Assembly: GCF_001467585.1 (NCBI RefSeq)
Contig: NZ_LNXY01000003.1
Span: 186,001-250,000 of the forward strand
Length of the DNA stretch: 64,000 nucleotides
Direction: 5' to 3'
Source of the DNA: Legionella drozanskii LLAP-1
GTDB lineage: Bacteria; Pseudomonadota; Gammaproteobacteria; Legionellales; Legionellaceae
Shown piece after piece: positions 37,680 to 46,272 of this stretch (the first letter of the stretch is position 1; the number at the start of each line of letters is the position of its first letter). The position numbers and the translations under genes were made by a program. Under the pieces are notes generated by a model. It was not told the origin of the DNA, ran no database searches, and saw nothing but the letters and a program-made list of their open reading frames with translations.

Positions 37680-37823
37680 CATCAGCTTATGTTGAATAAA
37701 ACTTCCAAACTTATTAGCAATACCAGCTTGTGAAAAAATATCCTTTGTGTGTGCAAAACCAACTACGACTAAGCAGCAAAATGTAACAACAAGGATAATT
37801 TTAAATAGGCTTGATCTATCCAT
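37674..37823 (-). CDS. Predicted 49-residue single-span membrane protein
   Basis: A short frame starting ATG 37823 reads MDRSSLFKIILVVTFCCLVV, then VGFAHTKDIFSQAGI, then ANKFGSFIQHKLMQ and TAA. It has a polar N terminus, one hydrophobic helix (residues 7-23) and an amphipathic basic end. A GAGG ribosome site lies four to five bases before the ATG. It fills most of the gap between the hairpin gene and the cyclase and lies about 100 bases downstream of the cyclase in the same direction. The sensible composition and the ribosome site argue for a real gene; function unknown. Confidence 0.5.
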   Translation of the reverse strand: MDRSSLFKIILVVTFCCLVVVGFAHTKDIFSQAGIANKFGSFIQHKLMQ

Positions 37824-37927
37824 GTGGCCTCTTCCCTATTTTTAAAATTATTAAATTCTTTAAAGCATAGGCAATCAAAACTGATTCTGCAAAGTTAAAA
37901 AAAATTAAGTGCGAAACTGATGGGCTT

Positions 37928-39211
37928 TTACTCTCTAGGGACTAAAAAATAGGTGGAGACTTCCCCCATTCCTTTTAATACAATTTTTTCTCTTGGAAGA
38001 AACTTATACTCGTCTTTCATACGTTGATAAACCATTTCTGAACAATGGATAAATCCAGGTGTACCCGTGCTTTCGAGGCGCGAGGCAATGTTCACTGTTT
38101 CGCCCCATAAATCATAAGTAAACTTATGAGTACCAATTACTCCAGCAACAATTGGTCCCACATGTAACCCCAATCGAACATGTAATTGAATCTTCGCATT
38201 AAATTCTTTATTAATTAGCTCCATCATTTGGAAAGCTGCCTCTATGCAGCATTCCAAATGATTTACTTTAAAATCAGGAACGCCTCCAGCAACCATGTAA
38301 GCGTCCCCCATTGTCTTAATCTTTTCTAAACCATATTTTACAGAAATAGCATCGAATTGAGAAAAGACATAGCTCAGTATTTCAACTAATTGTTCGGGGC
38401 TCATTTGCTTCGCAAGCGTAGTAAAATCGACTATGTCAATAAATAGTATTGAAACGTCTTCATAACGATTAGCAATATGTGTTTCCTGTGCTTTTAATCG
38501 CTTAGCAATACTCAGAGGTAAAATATTTAGTAATAATCGTTCTGACTTGTCCTGCTCCTCTTCAATTGTCCTTTCATAGCGACGACTGACTTTTAAGGCT
38601 GCATAGGAAGCCGGTAAGGCAATTAAAAATCCCAGTAGTATGAAGATTAAGATGGTAATTCGCTGTAACTTAGCTATTTCTCTATTTAAGCGATTTAAAT
38701 TTTCGTGAGAGAAAACACGAAAATCTGTTGAAGGAACCAGAAAAGAATTGAAAACCTCAACCCTGCCTGTTGGCATGTTGAGCATGCCTCCCTGAGCTAA
38801 TTTCTTGTTCTTTATGGCAGTAGACCATTTTAATGTCTTTTGTTCATTAATGGGTAAGAAGTCTGCATCAAGTTCGCCGGCGTTTCTTCCCACAACATTT
38901 CTATTGGGATGGGCAAGAAACACCCCTGTATTTTCATTAACCAAGTAAAGATATCCATGATACATTTCTGTATTTTCTAGAGAATGTTGGAAAGCCTTGA
39001 TGACTTTTGCTTTCGGCTCTCCTTCTTCGATTAATTTGGACATAAATCGACCAAACATTTCAGCTTCATGCTGATGAACAAAGGTGCTCATAGAAAGGTA
39101 AGTTGAACGAATAAAATGAAGAAGCAAGGGGGAAAGTAACCCCCCTACCAAAACTAAACTGGAAAAAATGCCAAGGAAAATAAATAAATATAAGTTTGAG
39201 CGCCTAATCAC
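37928..39211 (-). CDS. Membrane-anchored class III adenylate cyclase
   Basis: 427 residues: TM helix about 8-33, an extracytoplasmic sensor region (about 34-182, Cache-like with YLYLVNENTGVFLAHP), TM helix about 183-207, a linker ERLLLNILPLSIAKRLK and the cyclase catalytic domain. The metal aspartates are in FIDIVDFT. The base-selecting Lys (KIKTMGDAYM) and Asp (YDLWGETVN) indicate ATP as substrate, and the transition-state Asn and Arg are in VNIASRLE. All key residues are present, so it should make cAMP in response to an external signal. No HAMP domain is evident. Confidence 0.92.
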   Translation of the reverse strand: MIRRSNLYLFIFLGIFSSLVLVGGLLSPLLLHFIRSTYLSMSTFVHQHEAEMFGRFMSKLIEEGEPKAKVIKAFQHSLENTEMYHGYLYLVNENTGVFLAHPNRNVVGRNAGELDADFLPINEQKTLKWSTAIKNKKLAQGGMLNMPTGRVEVFNSFLVPSTDFRVFSHENLNRLNREIAKLQRITILIFILLGFLIALPASYAALKVSRRYERTIEEEQDKSERLLLNILPLSIAKRLKAQETHIANRYEDVSILFIDIVDFTTLAKQMSPEQLVEILSYVFSQFDAISVKYGLEKIKTMGDAYMVAGGVPDFKVNHLECCIEAAFQMMELINKEFNAKIQLHVRLGLHVGPIVAGVIGTHKFTYDLWGETVNIASRLESTGTPGFIHCSEMVYQRMKDEYKFLPREKIVLKGMGEVSTYFLVPRE

Positions 39212-39270
39212 AATATGTCCTTTTTGCTATCCTCTCCTAACAAAGCTATTTAAGCTGTACCAAGCCTAAC

Positions 39271-39846
39271 TTAAATCTTTCTTTTTGCGACAATTTTAAA
39301 ATCAACTTTAACATCATTTTTTACTTGATCGGTACTCGACCACTCACCTTGTCCAACACCAAAGGCATTGCGTTTCAATACCGTATTACCGGTTACTATT
39401 CCAGTATCTGAAGAAGGTTGTTCTGTGGTAAAACTTAAAGTCACAGGGACTGTTTTATCGCGAATTGTGAGATTTCCGATGGCCTGATAAGTATTATCCC
39501 CTGTTTTATTAAACTCAGTGGATTTAAACTCTGCTTTTGGAAACACCTTCACATTAAACCAATCCGGTGTGATCAGAGTAGTTTTCACATCAGCATAATC
39601 TGTAGTAATCGTACTCATATCAATGACAATATGCACCGAACTCGCTTTATAATTAGCAGGATCAACAAAAATTTCACCTGTAAATGTCTTAAATTGGCCA
39701 CTTACCGGCGCGCCATTTTGTGTGGCAGTAAACGAAAGACTACTTTGGCTCGGATCGATTTGCCATTCGGGTGGCGCAGCTCTTCCGATGAACGGCACTA
39801 GTATAAAGAGAAAAAATACTAATCCCTTATTGATGTTTAGATTCAT
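39271..39846 (-). CDS. YceI-family periplasmic lipid-binding protein (1)
   Basis: 191 residues with a signal peptide (MNLNINKGLVFFLFILVPFIGRA). The YceI lipocalin-like barrel shows WQIDPSQSSLSFTATQNGAP, FKTFTGEIFVDPAN, SVHIVIDMSTI, FPKAEFKSTEF, and NLTIRDKTVPVTLSF. YceI proteins bind polyisoprenoid-type lipids in the periplasm. It is about 20 bases after a second YceI gene and probably in the same transcript as the DUF2282 gene. Confidence 0.92.
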   Translation of the reverse strand: MNLNINKGLVFFLFILVPFIGRAAPPEWQIDPSQSSLSFTATQNGAPVSGQFKTFTGEIFVDPANYKASSVHIVIDMSTITTDYADVKTTLITPDWFNVKVFPKAEFKSTEFNKTGDNTYQAIGNLTIRDKTVPVTLSFTTEQPSSDTGIVTGNTVLKRNAFGVGQGEWSSTDQVKNDVKVDFKIVAKRKI

Positions 39847-39866
39847 GACTTCACGCTCCTTTAACG

Positions 39867-40445
39867 CTAAGGTTTGAAAGCTTCAGCGCCAATTTGAATT
39901 TTAACTTCATCTCCTACCTGAGGTATCAAAGTATTCATGCCAAAATCAGAACGTTTAATTGTAGTTGACGCAGTAAAACCAACCGTCATTTTGTCAGTAA
40001 TTGGGCTTTTACCTACTTTATTCAGAGTCACATCCAACGTAACAGGCTTAGTCACCCCGCGTAGAGTTAGCATACCTTCAACTTTTGCTTTCGTTTTACT
40101 CAGTACATCAACCTTATTGGAAACAAAGGTAGCCGTGGGGTATTTTGCCACATCGAAGAAAAGTGGGCCTTGTAAATGTTTATCTAACTCAGGTATTCCG
40201 GTGACTATATTAGCAATTTTAATTGTCGCTTCTACCTTACTATTTTGTGGTTGCCCTTGATCTAAAGTAACAGTCCCATTGACATACCATTTACCTGCTT
40301 GCGTGGAAAATCCCAGGTGATCAATCTCCCATAAAACATAGCTATGTTGAGGATCAAGAGTTAAGGTTTCAGCTGCAGCATGCAGAAGAGAGGTAGGTAG
40401 AATGAATAATATTGCTATTAAAAAACGGGTTAACGTCCTATTCAT
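39867..40445 (-). CDS. YceI-family periplasmic lipid-binding protein (2)
   Basis: 192 residues with a signal peptide ending near SLLHAAA. YceI motifs are YVLWEIDHLGFSTQAGKWYV, FFDVAKYPTATFVSNKVD, MLTLRGVTKPVTLDV and a terminal GDEVKIQI. Closer to classical YceI (with the DHLGFS strand) than its neighbour, so the two are probably paralogues with different ligands. The gap to the preceding DUF2282 gene is about 36 bases, consistent with a short operon. Confidence 0.93.
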   Translation of the reverse strand: MNRTLTRFLIAILFILPTSLLHAAAETLTLDPQHSYVLWEIDHLGFSTQAGKWYVNGTVTLDQGQPQNSKVEATIKIANIVTGIPELDKHLQGPLFFDVAKYPTATFVSNKVDVLSKTKAKVEGMLTLRGVTKPVTLDVTLNKVGKSPITDKMTVGFTASTTIKRSDFGMNTLIPQVGDEVKIQIGAEAFKP

Positions 40446-40481
40446 GAGTACTCCATGTAAGTGTATAAAATTAATGATAAC

Positions 40482-40769
40482 TTAAGATTTCTTTTCTGTA
40501 CCTGCAGTTAAGCTTGCGCCTACAAGCTTTTCACATAAACCCTCTGGAACAAGCACAAAGGCATCAGCTTGATTGTCTTTTGTTGAAGAGCCCGCACAAG
40601 AGGCTGTTGCGGTTTTGCAATCATTCATACCTGCTTTAACCACACCATAGCATTTCACTGAATTCTGAGCTGCCTGATTTTGATTATTCGCTTCAGCAGA
40701 AACTTGAGTGGCTGCCATTGCGAGAAAAGCTGATACTGCAGCTTTGATTATTTTATTTCTATTTTTCAT
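40482..40769 (-). CDS. DUF2282/BufA1-type peptide (orphan bufferin precursor)
   Basis: 95 residues. A signal peptide ends near VSAEA. The mature part has four cysteines in the DUF2282 pattern: KCYGVVKAGMNDC, then ATASCAGSSTKDNQADAFV and VPEGLCEKL. Family members named bufferins are copper-buffering peptides in which the central cysteines are modified by a DUF692 (MNIO) enzyme with a DUF2063 partner. Neither partner is present in this window. The peptide may therefore be modified by enzymes elsewhere or act unmodified. It is followed by two YceI genes. Confidence 0.85.
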   Translation of the reverse strand: MKNRNKIIKAAVSAFLAMAATQVSAEANNQNQAAQNSVKCYGVVKAGMNDCKTATASCAGSSTKDNQADAFVLVPEGLCEKLVGASLTAGTEKKS

Positions 40770-40792
40770 AAAAATCTCCTTATTTTCTATTA

Positions 40793-41785
40793 TTACTTAT
40801 TAGTCCATTCAAACACTTTTTGCTCGTCAATTACATCATTTGTTTCATTAAATCCACCACGATTTTTTAAGGGTTCTATTGCTGAAGCAGCAATATTAAT
40901 ACTATTTGGTTTAGCATATTTTTGCATATGACCCGCTATATCAATGACTCGATCGCTGATTTGTTCAAGTGGCATCTCATCATCAAAATAGACAAAGCCC
41001 GCGTTGATACCACAACGAATTTGGAATTCTCTCTTGATTTTTTTCTCATCGGCATTAAACAACTTTAACTTATCAAGTAGATTGATTGCCGCCTTGACCG
41101 CATCATCAACCGTGCGAAAACAACTCATGATTCCATCAGGCGTCATTGCAAGTTTCAACACCCCATTTTCTTTAAGACTTTCACTAACAAGTTGGTTGTA
41201 GCGATCAAAATCATAAGCAGCAAGATATTTGTCTTCATCTCGCTTCATGCCTGTAGAATCAACGACATCAATAGCAAGAAACGCAAGCTGTTGTCCCATA
41301 CTATCAAGCTTGGTTTTTAAAATAGCAAATTCTCGAAGAATTTTTTTCCTATCACTGGGTTTACTTGTCGCTAAAGCTTCAAATTTGCTATCGAGCTCCT
41401 TCATTTTATCCTTTGATACAACACCCCGGACCTGGTTACGCCATTTAAAATAAGTTTCCTTTTCACGAATACGTCGCACCATTCCCTGCAATTTTGATCG
41501 AATTACAGCACAAATATGGGCCAAAATAAGCATCAGAAATAGAAGGATAATTTCACTGTAATCAGTCCCGTTATAACGATAAGGCATTGCCATTTTTATT
41601 TGTTTAGTGAAGGGGTCGCTTAATTGCTGCTCTAGATTATTTATTTTTACTAACGTGGGATACTCTTTTACGTTCTCTACAAATTGAGAAACAAAACCGA
41701 TAAGTAAAAGAAAAACGCAAAGAAGTATACATATTCTTAGGAAACTGACTAGATACGCCAAAGAGTTCAAAAAGAATACTTTCAT
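40793..41785 (-). CDS. Divergent membrane class III cyclase-like protein
   Basis: 330 residues: TM helices at about 12-32 and 78-96, a coiled linker and a nucleotide-cyclase domain (about 150-325). The two metal Asp residues are kept (AIDVVDS, D163 and D166). The usual MGD segment is TPDG (D207). The transition-state Asn and Arg positions appear replaced by D282 and H286 (VIDIAGHMQ). It could be a weak, altered-substrate or inactive cyclase. It lies 24 bases before the DUF2282 gene in the same direction, so it may be co-expressed with it. Confidence 0.8.
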   Translation of the reverse strand: MKVFFLNSLAYLVSFLRICILLCVFLLLIGFVSQFVENVKEYPTLVKINNLEQQLSDPFTKQIKMAMPYRYNGTDYSEIILLFLMLILAHICAVIRSKLQGMVRRIREKETYFKWRNQVRGVVSKDKMKELDSKFEALATSKPSDRKKILREFAILKTKLDSMGQQLAFLAIDVVDSTGMKRDEDKYLAAYDFDRYNQLVSESLKENGVLKLAMTPDGIMSCFRTVDDAVKAAINLLDKLKLFNADEKKIKREFQIRCGINAGFVYFDDEMPLEQISDRVIDIAGHMQKYAKPNSINIAASAIEPLKNRGGFNETNDVIDEQKVFEWTNK

Positions 41786-41935
41786 TTTATTCGGCCTTTT
41801 GTTGTTAGCTCCGGGTATTAACTCTACTGACCACCTACTTCTTGAACCTGCAACCGGCTATACCATTAATTATTATAATAATAGGCCTTGTTGGGAAGAT
41901 TTGTGAATAAAATATTTTTTTGTTGGATTGAACCT

Positions 41936-41960
41936 GGCCCCTCCGTGAAATCGGGGGACC
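41936..41960. repeat. REP-like hairpin downstream of putA
   Basis: On the minus strand GGTCCCCCG (41952-41960) can pair with CGGAGGGGCC (41936-41945) with one bulged A, one G-U and a six-base loop. It begins CTGGTCCC, as does the palindrome at 24434 when read on the minus strand. It lies 40 bases past the putA stop, so it may act at the 3' end of that message. The rest of the 214-base gap to the cyclase-like gene holds nothing I recognise. Confidence 0.45.
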
Positions 41961-41999
41961 AGAAATTGGCTAGTAAGGGGGTTCTTAGATAACTGCTAA

Positions 42000-44900
42000 C
42001 TAGTACCCCTCAGGCAATGACATTAAACTCGCATTGCCTCCTGCTGCTGTTGTATCAACGGTATAGGTTCGCTCATGACACAAGCGCAGTAGGTAATAAG
42101 GTCCTCCTGCTTTCGGTCCTGTACCCGATAATCCTTCTCCACCAAAAGGCTGTAAGCCAACAACCGCGCCGATCATATTACGATTTACATAACAATTACC
42201 GGCATGAACACGTTTTCTAATGTATTCAACGGTATAGTTAATTCTGCTGTGGATACCTAAGGTCAAGCCATAACCGGTGTTATTGATCTGCTCAATGATA
42301 TTATCGAGGTTTTTACGTTTATAACTAATCACATGCAAAACGGGCCCGAATACTTCTTTTTCTAAAGCAGCCATATTATCAATCGCAATTGCGGTAGGTG
42401 GCATGAAATACCCTGATTCGCAGTCTTCCGATAATTTACATTGATAAATGATTTCATATTTTTGTTTCATCGCGTCTACATGGGCTTTTAATCCTGATAA
42501 TGCTTCATTATCAATAACTGGGCCAATATCAGTAGAAAGCCAACGAGGATCACCTACTTGTAACTCAGCCATCGCCCCTTTCAATAAATGAATCATGCGA
42601 GGGTAGACTTCTTCTTGTATAAATAAAACCCGTAAAGCAGAGCATCGTTGACCAGCACTTCCGAAGGCAGAAGTTATTGCATCGATAGCAACCTGCTCTA
42701 ATAAGGCAGAAGAATCAACTAACATTGCATTTTGGCCACCAGTTTCTGCAATGAGAGGAATAATTTCTCCTCCGCGAGTCGCCAGTGTTTTATTAATATG
42801 AGCGGCAGTTTGCGTCGAGCCAGTAAATATTACTGCTTTAATGCGTAAATCTGCGACTAAACTAGCGCCTACTGTTTCACCGTTTCCAGGTAATAATTGC
42901 ACAACCTCAGTGGGGATACCAGCTTGGTGCATTAACTGTACAGCAAAACAAGCGATTAAAGAGGTTTGCTCAGCAGGTTTAGCAACCACGCAATTCCCTG
43001 TCACTAAAGCCGCTGCCACCTGACCTGTGAAAATAGCTAAAGGAAAGTTCCATGGACTGATACAAAGAACCACTCCACGACCATGTAAACTCAATTCATT
43101 TAATTCACCAGTATAGCCATGAAGTTTCATTGGCTTTGCCATTAATTTTTCTGCCATCATTGCATAATAACGACAAAAATCGACGGCCTCGCGAATTTCT
43201 GCAACCCCATCGCTCCATGTTTTACCTGCTTCTAAACAAGCCATAGCCAATAATTCCGGCATATTTTCTTCTAAGAGATTGGCAAAACGTTCGATACAAG
43301 CTATTCGCTCACTAACTGGTTTTTGACACCACATTGGGAAAGCGCGTTCAGCATGGGTTAAAGCCCAATCAATATCTTGTTGAGTGGAATCACTCACCCG
43401 ACCTATTGGACGTTCGGGTTTTTGCGGTGATAAGACCGATCGCTCCACTTCCCCGCCTTGCTTTCCACCAGCTAGAAGTGGTTTAGCAGACCAATGAGAA
43501 AGATTCATCTCAGTATATTGTTGCTGTAATTTGGCTATTACTTCTCGATCGGTAAAATCAATACCAGTCGAATTTTTCCTTCCTGGGACAAAAATGGATG
43601 CTGGTAAAGGAATATTTTGATTGATTTTACCTAGTAAATGACTCGCTTTGCTTACTGGATCTTCTACTAAAGTACTGATGGGTGCCTTTTCGTCGACAAT
43701 TCGGTTTACAAAAGAAGAGTTTGCGCCATTTTCTAATAAACGACGAACTAAGTAAGGTAATAAATCTTCATGAGAACCGACTGGGGCATAAATTCGGCAA
43801 GGAATTCCTAAACGATTTGCAGGCACAATTTGTTCATAAAGTTCATTACCCATGCCATGTAAACACTGAAACTCAAAATCTCGATAATCACCAACGATAT
43901 TGAGAATCATTGCTACGGAATAAGCATTGTGGGTAGCAAATTGCGGATAAATCGCATCAGTCATCGTCAGCAGCTTTTTAGCGCAAGCTTGAAACGATAC
44001 GTCAGTAAATACTTTTCGCGTAAATACAGGATATTCAGAAAGCCCCTGCATTTGCGTCTTTTTAATCTCGCTGTCCCAATAGGCCCCTTTAATCAAGCGC
44101 ACCATCATACGACGCTGTTTTCCTCTCGCCAATGCAGCAATCCAATCTAATAAATAGAATGCTCGTTTTTGATAAGATTGCACTGCCATACCAAAGCCAT
44201 GCCAACCATGCAAGCTATCATCGTTAAATACACGTTCTATAATATCAAGCGAGATATCGAGTCGTTCGGACTCTTCTGCATCAATGGTGAGAGCAATATC
44301 ATATTCTTTAGCTAATTGAGACAATTCCAATAATTTGGATGGCAATTCTTCCATGACTCTTGCGCGCTGTGCCTCTTGATAACGAGGATGCAAAGCCGAG
44401 AGTTTGATGGAAATTCCTGCGCGTTGGTAAATATGAGTATTTTTATCAACGCTGGCGCCAATCGCCTTGATTGCCTCTTTATAAGCGTCGAAATAACGGT
44501 GGGCGTCAACCATCGTGAGCGCTGCTTCGCCAAGCATATCGTAGGAATAACGGTAACCTAAAGCTTCCTTTTTCTTTGAGCGTGATAAAGCTTCGCCAAT
44601 CGTTCGACCAGTGACAAACTGCTTACTCATGATGCGCATTGCCTTATCCACTGCTGTACGTACAACGGATTCGCCGCCACGGTTGAACAGTTTGAATAAT
44701 GTTTTTGAAAGCATCGAGTCTGCTTTTTCTGGTGTGAGCACTTTTCCTGTCAGCATTAAAGCCCAAGTTGTTGCATTCACAAAAAAGGAATCACTCTGCC
44801 CGCGGTGTGATTTCCAATCAGCGGTTGTTAGTTTATCTTTTATTAAACTATCGATTGTAGCGTTGTCGGGTACGCGCAATAATGCTTCTGCCAAACACAT

Positions 44901-45152
44901 TAAGGCAATTCCTTCATCGCTAGACAAGGAATACTCGGTGAGAAAGGAGTCAATGCCCGTACTTTTTTTACGCTCCGAGCGGACCTGTTCAACCAGGACC
45001 GTTGCTTGATTGCGAATAGCTTTAATTTGTTCGCTATCTACCTCGGCATTTTTTATCAGCTCGGTTAGTATAGTTAATTCATCAGTCCGGTAAGCATTAT
45101 TTATCAGTGCGCGAGCACCTTCCGGAAGTTGTGCTGAGTATCGCTCAAGCAT
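42000..45152 (-). CDS. putA: Bifunctional proline dehydrogenase / P5C dehydrogenase
   Basis: Oxidises proline to glutamate at the inner face of the membrane. The start is ATG 45152 (1050 residues): GGAG lies six bases upstream, whereas the earlier in-frame TTG overlaps that site. The FAD proline dehydrogenase barrel (about 150-500) contains RLIKGAYWDSEI and FATHNAYS. The aldehyde dehydrogenase domain follows, with VLCISPWNFPLAIFTGQ, IAETGGQNAM (Glu) and catalytic C837 in SAGQRCSALR. The N-terminal ribbon-helix-helix DNA-binding domain of E. coli PutA (1320 residues) is absent, so it should not autoregulate by DNA binding. Confidence 0.96.
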   Translation of the reverse strand: MLERYSAQLPEGARALINNAYRTDELTILTELIKNAEVDSEQIKAIRNQATVLVEQVRSERKKSTGIDSFLTEYSLSSDEGIALMCLAEALLRVPDNATIDSLIKDKLTTADWKSHRGQSDSFFVNATTWALMLTGKVLTPEKADSMLSKTLFKLFNRGGESVVRTAVDKAMRIMSKQFVTGRTIGEALSRSKKKEALGYRYSYDMLGEAALTMVDAHRYFDAYKEAIKAIGASVDKNTHIYQRAGISIKLSALHPRYQEAQRARVMEELPSKLLELSQLAKEYDIALTIDAEESERLDISLDIIERVFNDDSLHGWHGFGMAVQSYQKRAFYLLDWIAALARGKQRRMMVRLIKGAYWDSEIKKTQMQGLSEYPVFTRKVFTDVSFQACAKKLLTMTDAIYPQFATHNAYSVAMILNIVGDYRDFEFQCLHGMGNELYEQIVPANRLGIPCRIYAPVGSHEDLLPYLVRRLLENGANSSFVNRIVDEKAPISTLVEDPVSKASHLLGKINQNIPLPASIFVPGRKNSTGIDFTDREVIAKLQQQYTEMNLSHWSAKPLLAGGKQGGEVERSVLSPQKPERPIGRVSDSTQQDIDWALTHAERAFPMWCQKPVSERIACIERFANLLEENMPELLAMACLEAGKTWSDGVAEIREAVDFCRYYAMMAEKLMAKPMKLHGYTGELNELSLHGRGVVLCISPWNFPLAIFTGQVAAALVTGNCVVAKPAEQTSLIACFAVQLMHQAGIPTEVVQLLPGNGETVGASLVADLRIKAVIFTGSTQTAAHINKTLATRGGEIIPLIAETGGQNAMLVDSSALLEQVAIDAITSAFGSAGQRCSALRVLFIQEEVYPRMIHLLKGAMAELQVGDPRWLSTDIGPVIDNEALSGLKAHVDAMKQKYEIIYQCKLSEDCESGYFMPPTAIAIDNMAALEKEVFGPVLHVISYKRKNLDNIIEQINNTGYGLTLGIHSRINYTVEYIRKRVHAGNCYVNRNMIGAVVGLQPFGGEGLSGTGPKAGGPYYLLRLCHERTYTVDTTAAGGNASLMSLPEGY

Positions 45153-45480
45153 GGTAATCTCCAATCCAACAGGTCAAAAAATATCAGGCGATAATAATTC
45201 AGAATATTTCTAATTGAAATGTATCGAAGGGTATTTTAGCAAATCTATAGCCCTTATGTCGCCTGTTTCCGGATAAAAATGTTCAAAATATAGCCAAAAT
45301 AGATCTAATTGTGTTAATATTGGTCTTTTTTAACGCTGTTAAACCGGTGGAAATAAGACTAGATAGATTTTTTTACAGACTTTTTGTGTAATATTTATTC
45401 TGAGATTGTGAGCTTATCTTTTTCTAACTTCCTGAATTGGATAATATTTCGCCCTAATGGGCAATCATTTCTCTTGTAAT
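45153..45480. other. AT-rich putA/L,D-transpeptidase intergenic region
   Basis: This stretch, together with the promoter next to it, separates divergent putA and the L,D-transpeptidase gene. It is AT-rich, and GGAG before putA lies at its left end. I see no open frame with credible composition and no structured RNA. Confidence 0.4.
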
Positions 45481-45509
45481 TTTACATTTGTTTTACTTGT
45501 AAATATAAT
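45481..45509 (+). promoter_or_regulatory. Sigma-70-like promoter for the L,D-transpeptidase
   Basis: TTTACA (45481-45486), an exact 17-base spacer and a perfect TATAAT (45504-45509). The predicted start near 45516 gives a leader of about 48 bases with AAGGAG before ATG 45564. Confidence 0.6.
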
Positions 45510-45563
45510 CACCATCCGTATGTAAACCTTATTTCCGTCATTTAACAAGAAAAAAGGAGTGTT

Positions 45564-46238
45564 ATGAGTACAATATTAAGCATACTTTCTGCGGCTTTTT
45601 TTTCAACAGGTCTTTCACACCATGTAATCCCCTCTAAAACGGGCTTTGATGTCAATCAACATGTTCAGCACCTGAGTCAAAAAGCACCACAGCTTAACAA
45701 ACAAGTTCTTAAACTCGCATTAACAGCCTATCAAAAAGCAGCCGCCAAAGGCGCTGTAAAAAAACCTGTTCTCACTGTGATTGATTATTCTCTACCCTCC
45801 AGCAAGCAACGCATGTGGGTTTTTGATGTCAATAGAGAACGACTCTTATATAATACTTATGTTGCTCATGGTAGAAACTCAGGAATGGACACTCCTACGC
45901 ATTTCTCAAACGCCCCCTCTAGCAAGGCAACAAGTCTAGGTACCTTCGTTACCCGTGACACTTATGTTGGTTCAAAAGGCTACTCATTAAATTTACAAGG
46001 TCTAGAGCGAGGGTTTAATGACAACGCTTACAGCAGACGCGTGGTTATCCATGGTGCCTGGTATGTAGAGCCTGATTTTATTAAAAAAGCTGGCCGTGCT
46101 GGCCGTAGTTGGGGTTGTCCTTCAATTGCTAAAACTTTAGCTAAGCCTGTGATTAACACCATAAAAGGAGGGTCTGTAGTCTTTGCTTACTATCCTGACC
46201 ACTATTATCTATCCCATTCTGGCTTTGCCACTGTATAA
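45564..46238 (+). CDS. Murein L,D-transpeptidase catalytic-domain protein
   Basis: 224 residues with an export signal (hydrophobic segment about 4-19). The catalytic region contains VVIHGAWYVEPDFIKKAGRA, then GRSWGCPSI, with His163 and the nucleophile Cys185. This His...SxGCPS pattern is typical of the L,D-transpeptidase/YkuD-like family in its murein L,D-transpeptidase catalytic-domain group. These periplasmic enzymes make 3-3 peptidoglycan cross-links or trim tails. AAGGAG precedes the ATG and a terminator follows 14 bases after the stop. Confidence 0.9.
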   Translation: MSTILSILSAAFFSTGLSHHVIPSKTGFDVNQHVQHLSQKAPQLNKQVLKLALTAYQKAAAKGAVKKPVLTVIDYSLPSSKQRMWVFDVNRERLLYNTYVAHGRNSGMDTPTHFSNAPSSKATSLGTFVTRDTYVGSKGYSLNLQGLERGFNDNAYSRRVVIHGAWYVEPDFIKKAGRAGRSWGCPSIAKTLAKPVINTIKGGSVVFAYYPDHYYLSHSGFATV

Positions 46239-46251
46239 ATACATCCCTTAG

Positions 46252-46272
46252 AGAGGGTGATTTACATCCTCT
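46252..46272 (+). terminator. Hairpin terminator of the L,D-transpeptidase gene
   Basis: AGAGGGTG (46252-46259) pairs with CATCCTCT (46265-46272) with one G-U and a five-base loop; TTT continues from the stem into 46274. Confidence 0.55.

Noticed and set aside
39937-40260. 107-codon plus frame inside the second YceI gene.
   Set aside because: Antisense shadow of a clear YceI gene; no motif or ribosome site.
40793-41785. Considered naming this protein an active adenylate cyclase.
   Set aside because: Asn and Arg of the transition-state motif appear replaced, so activity is not supported.
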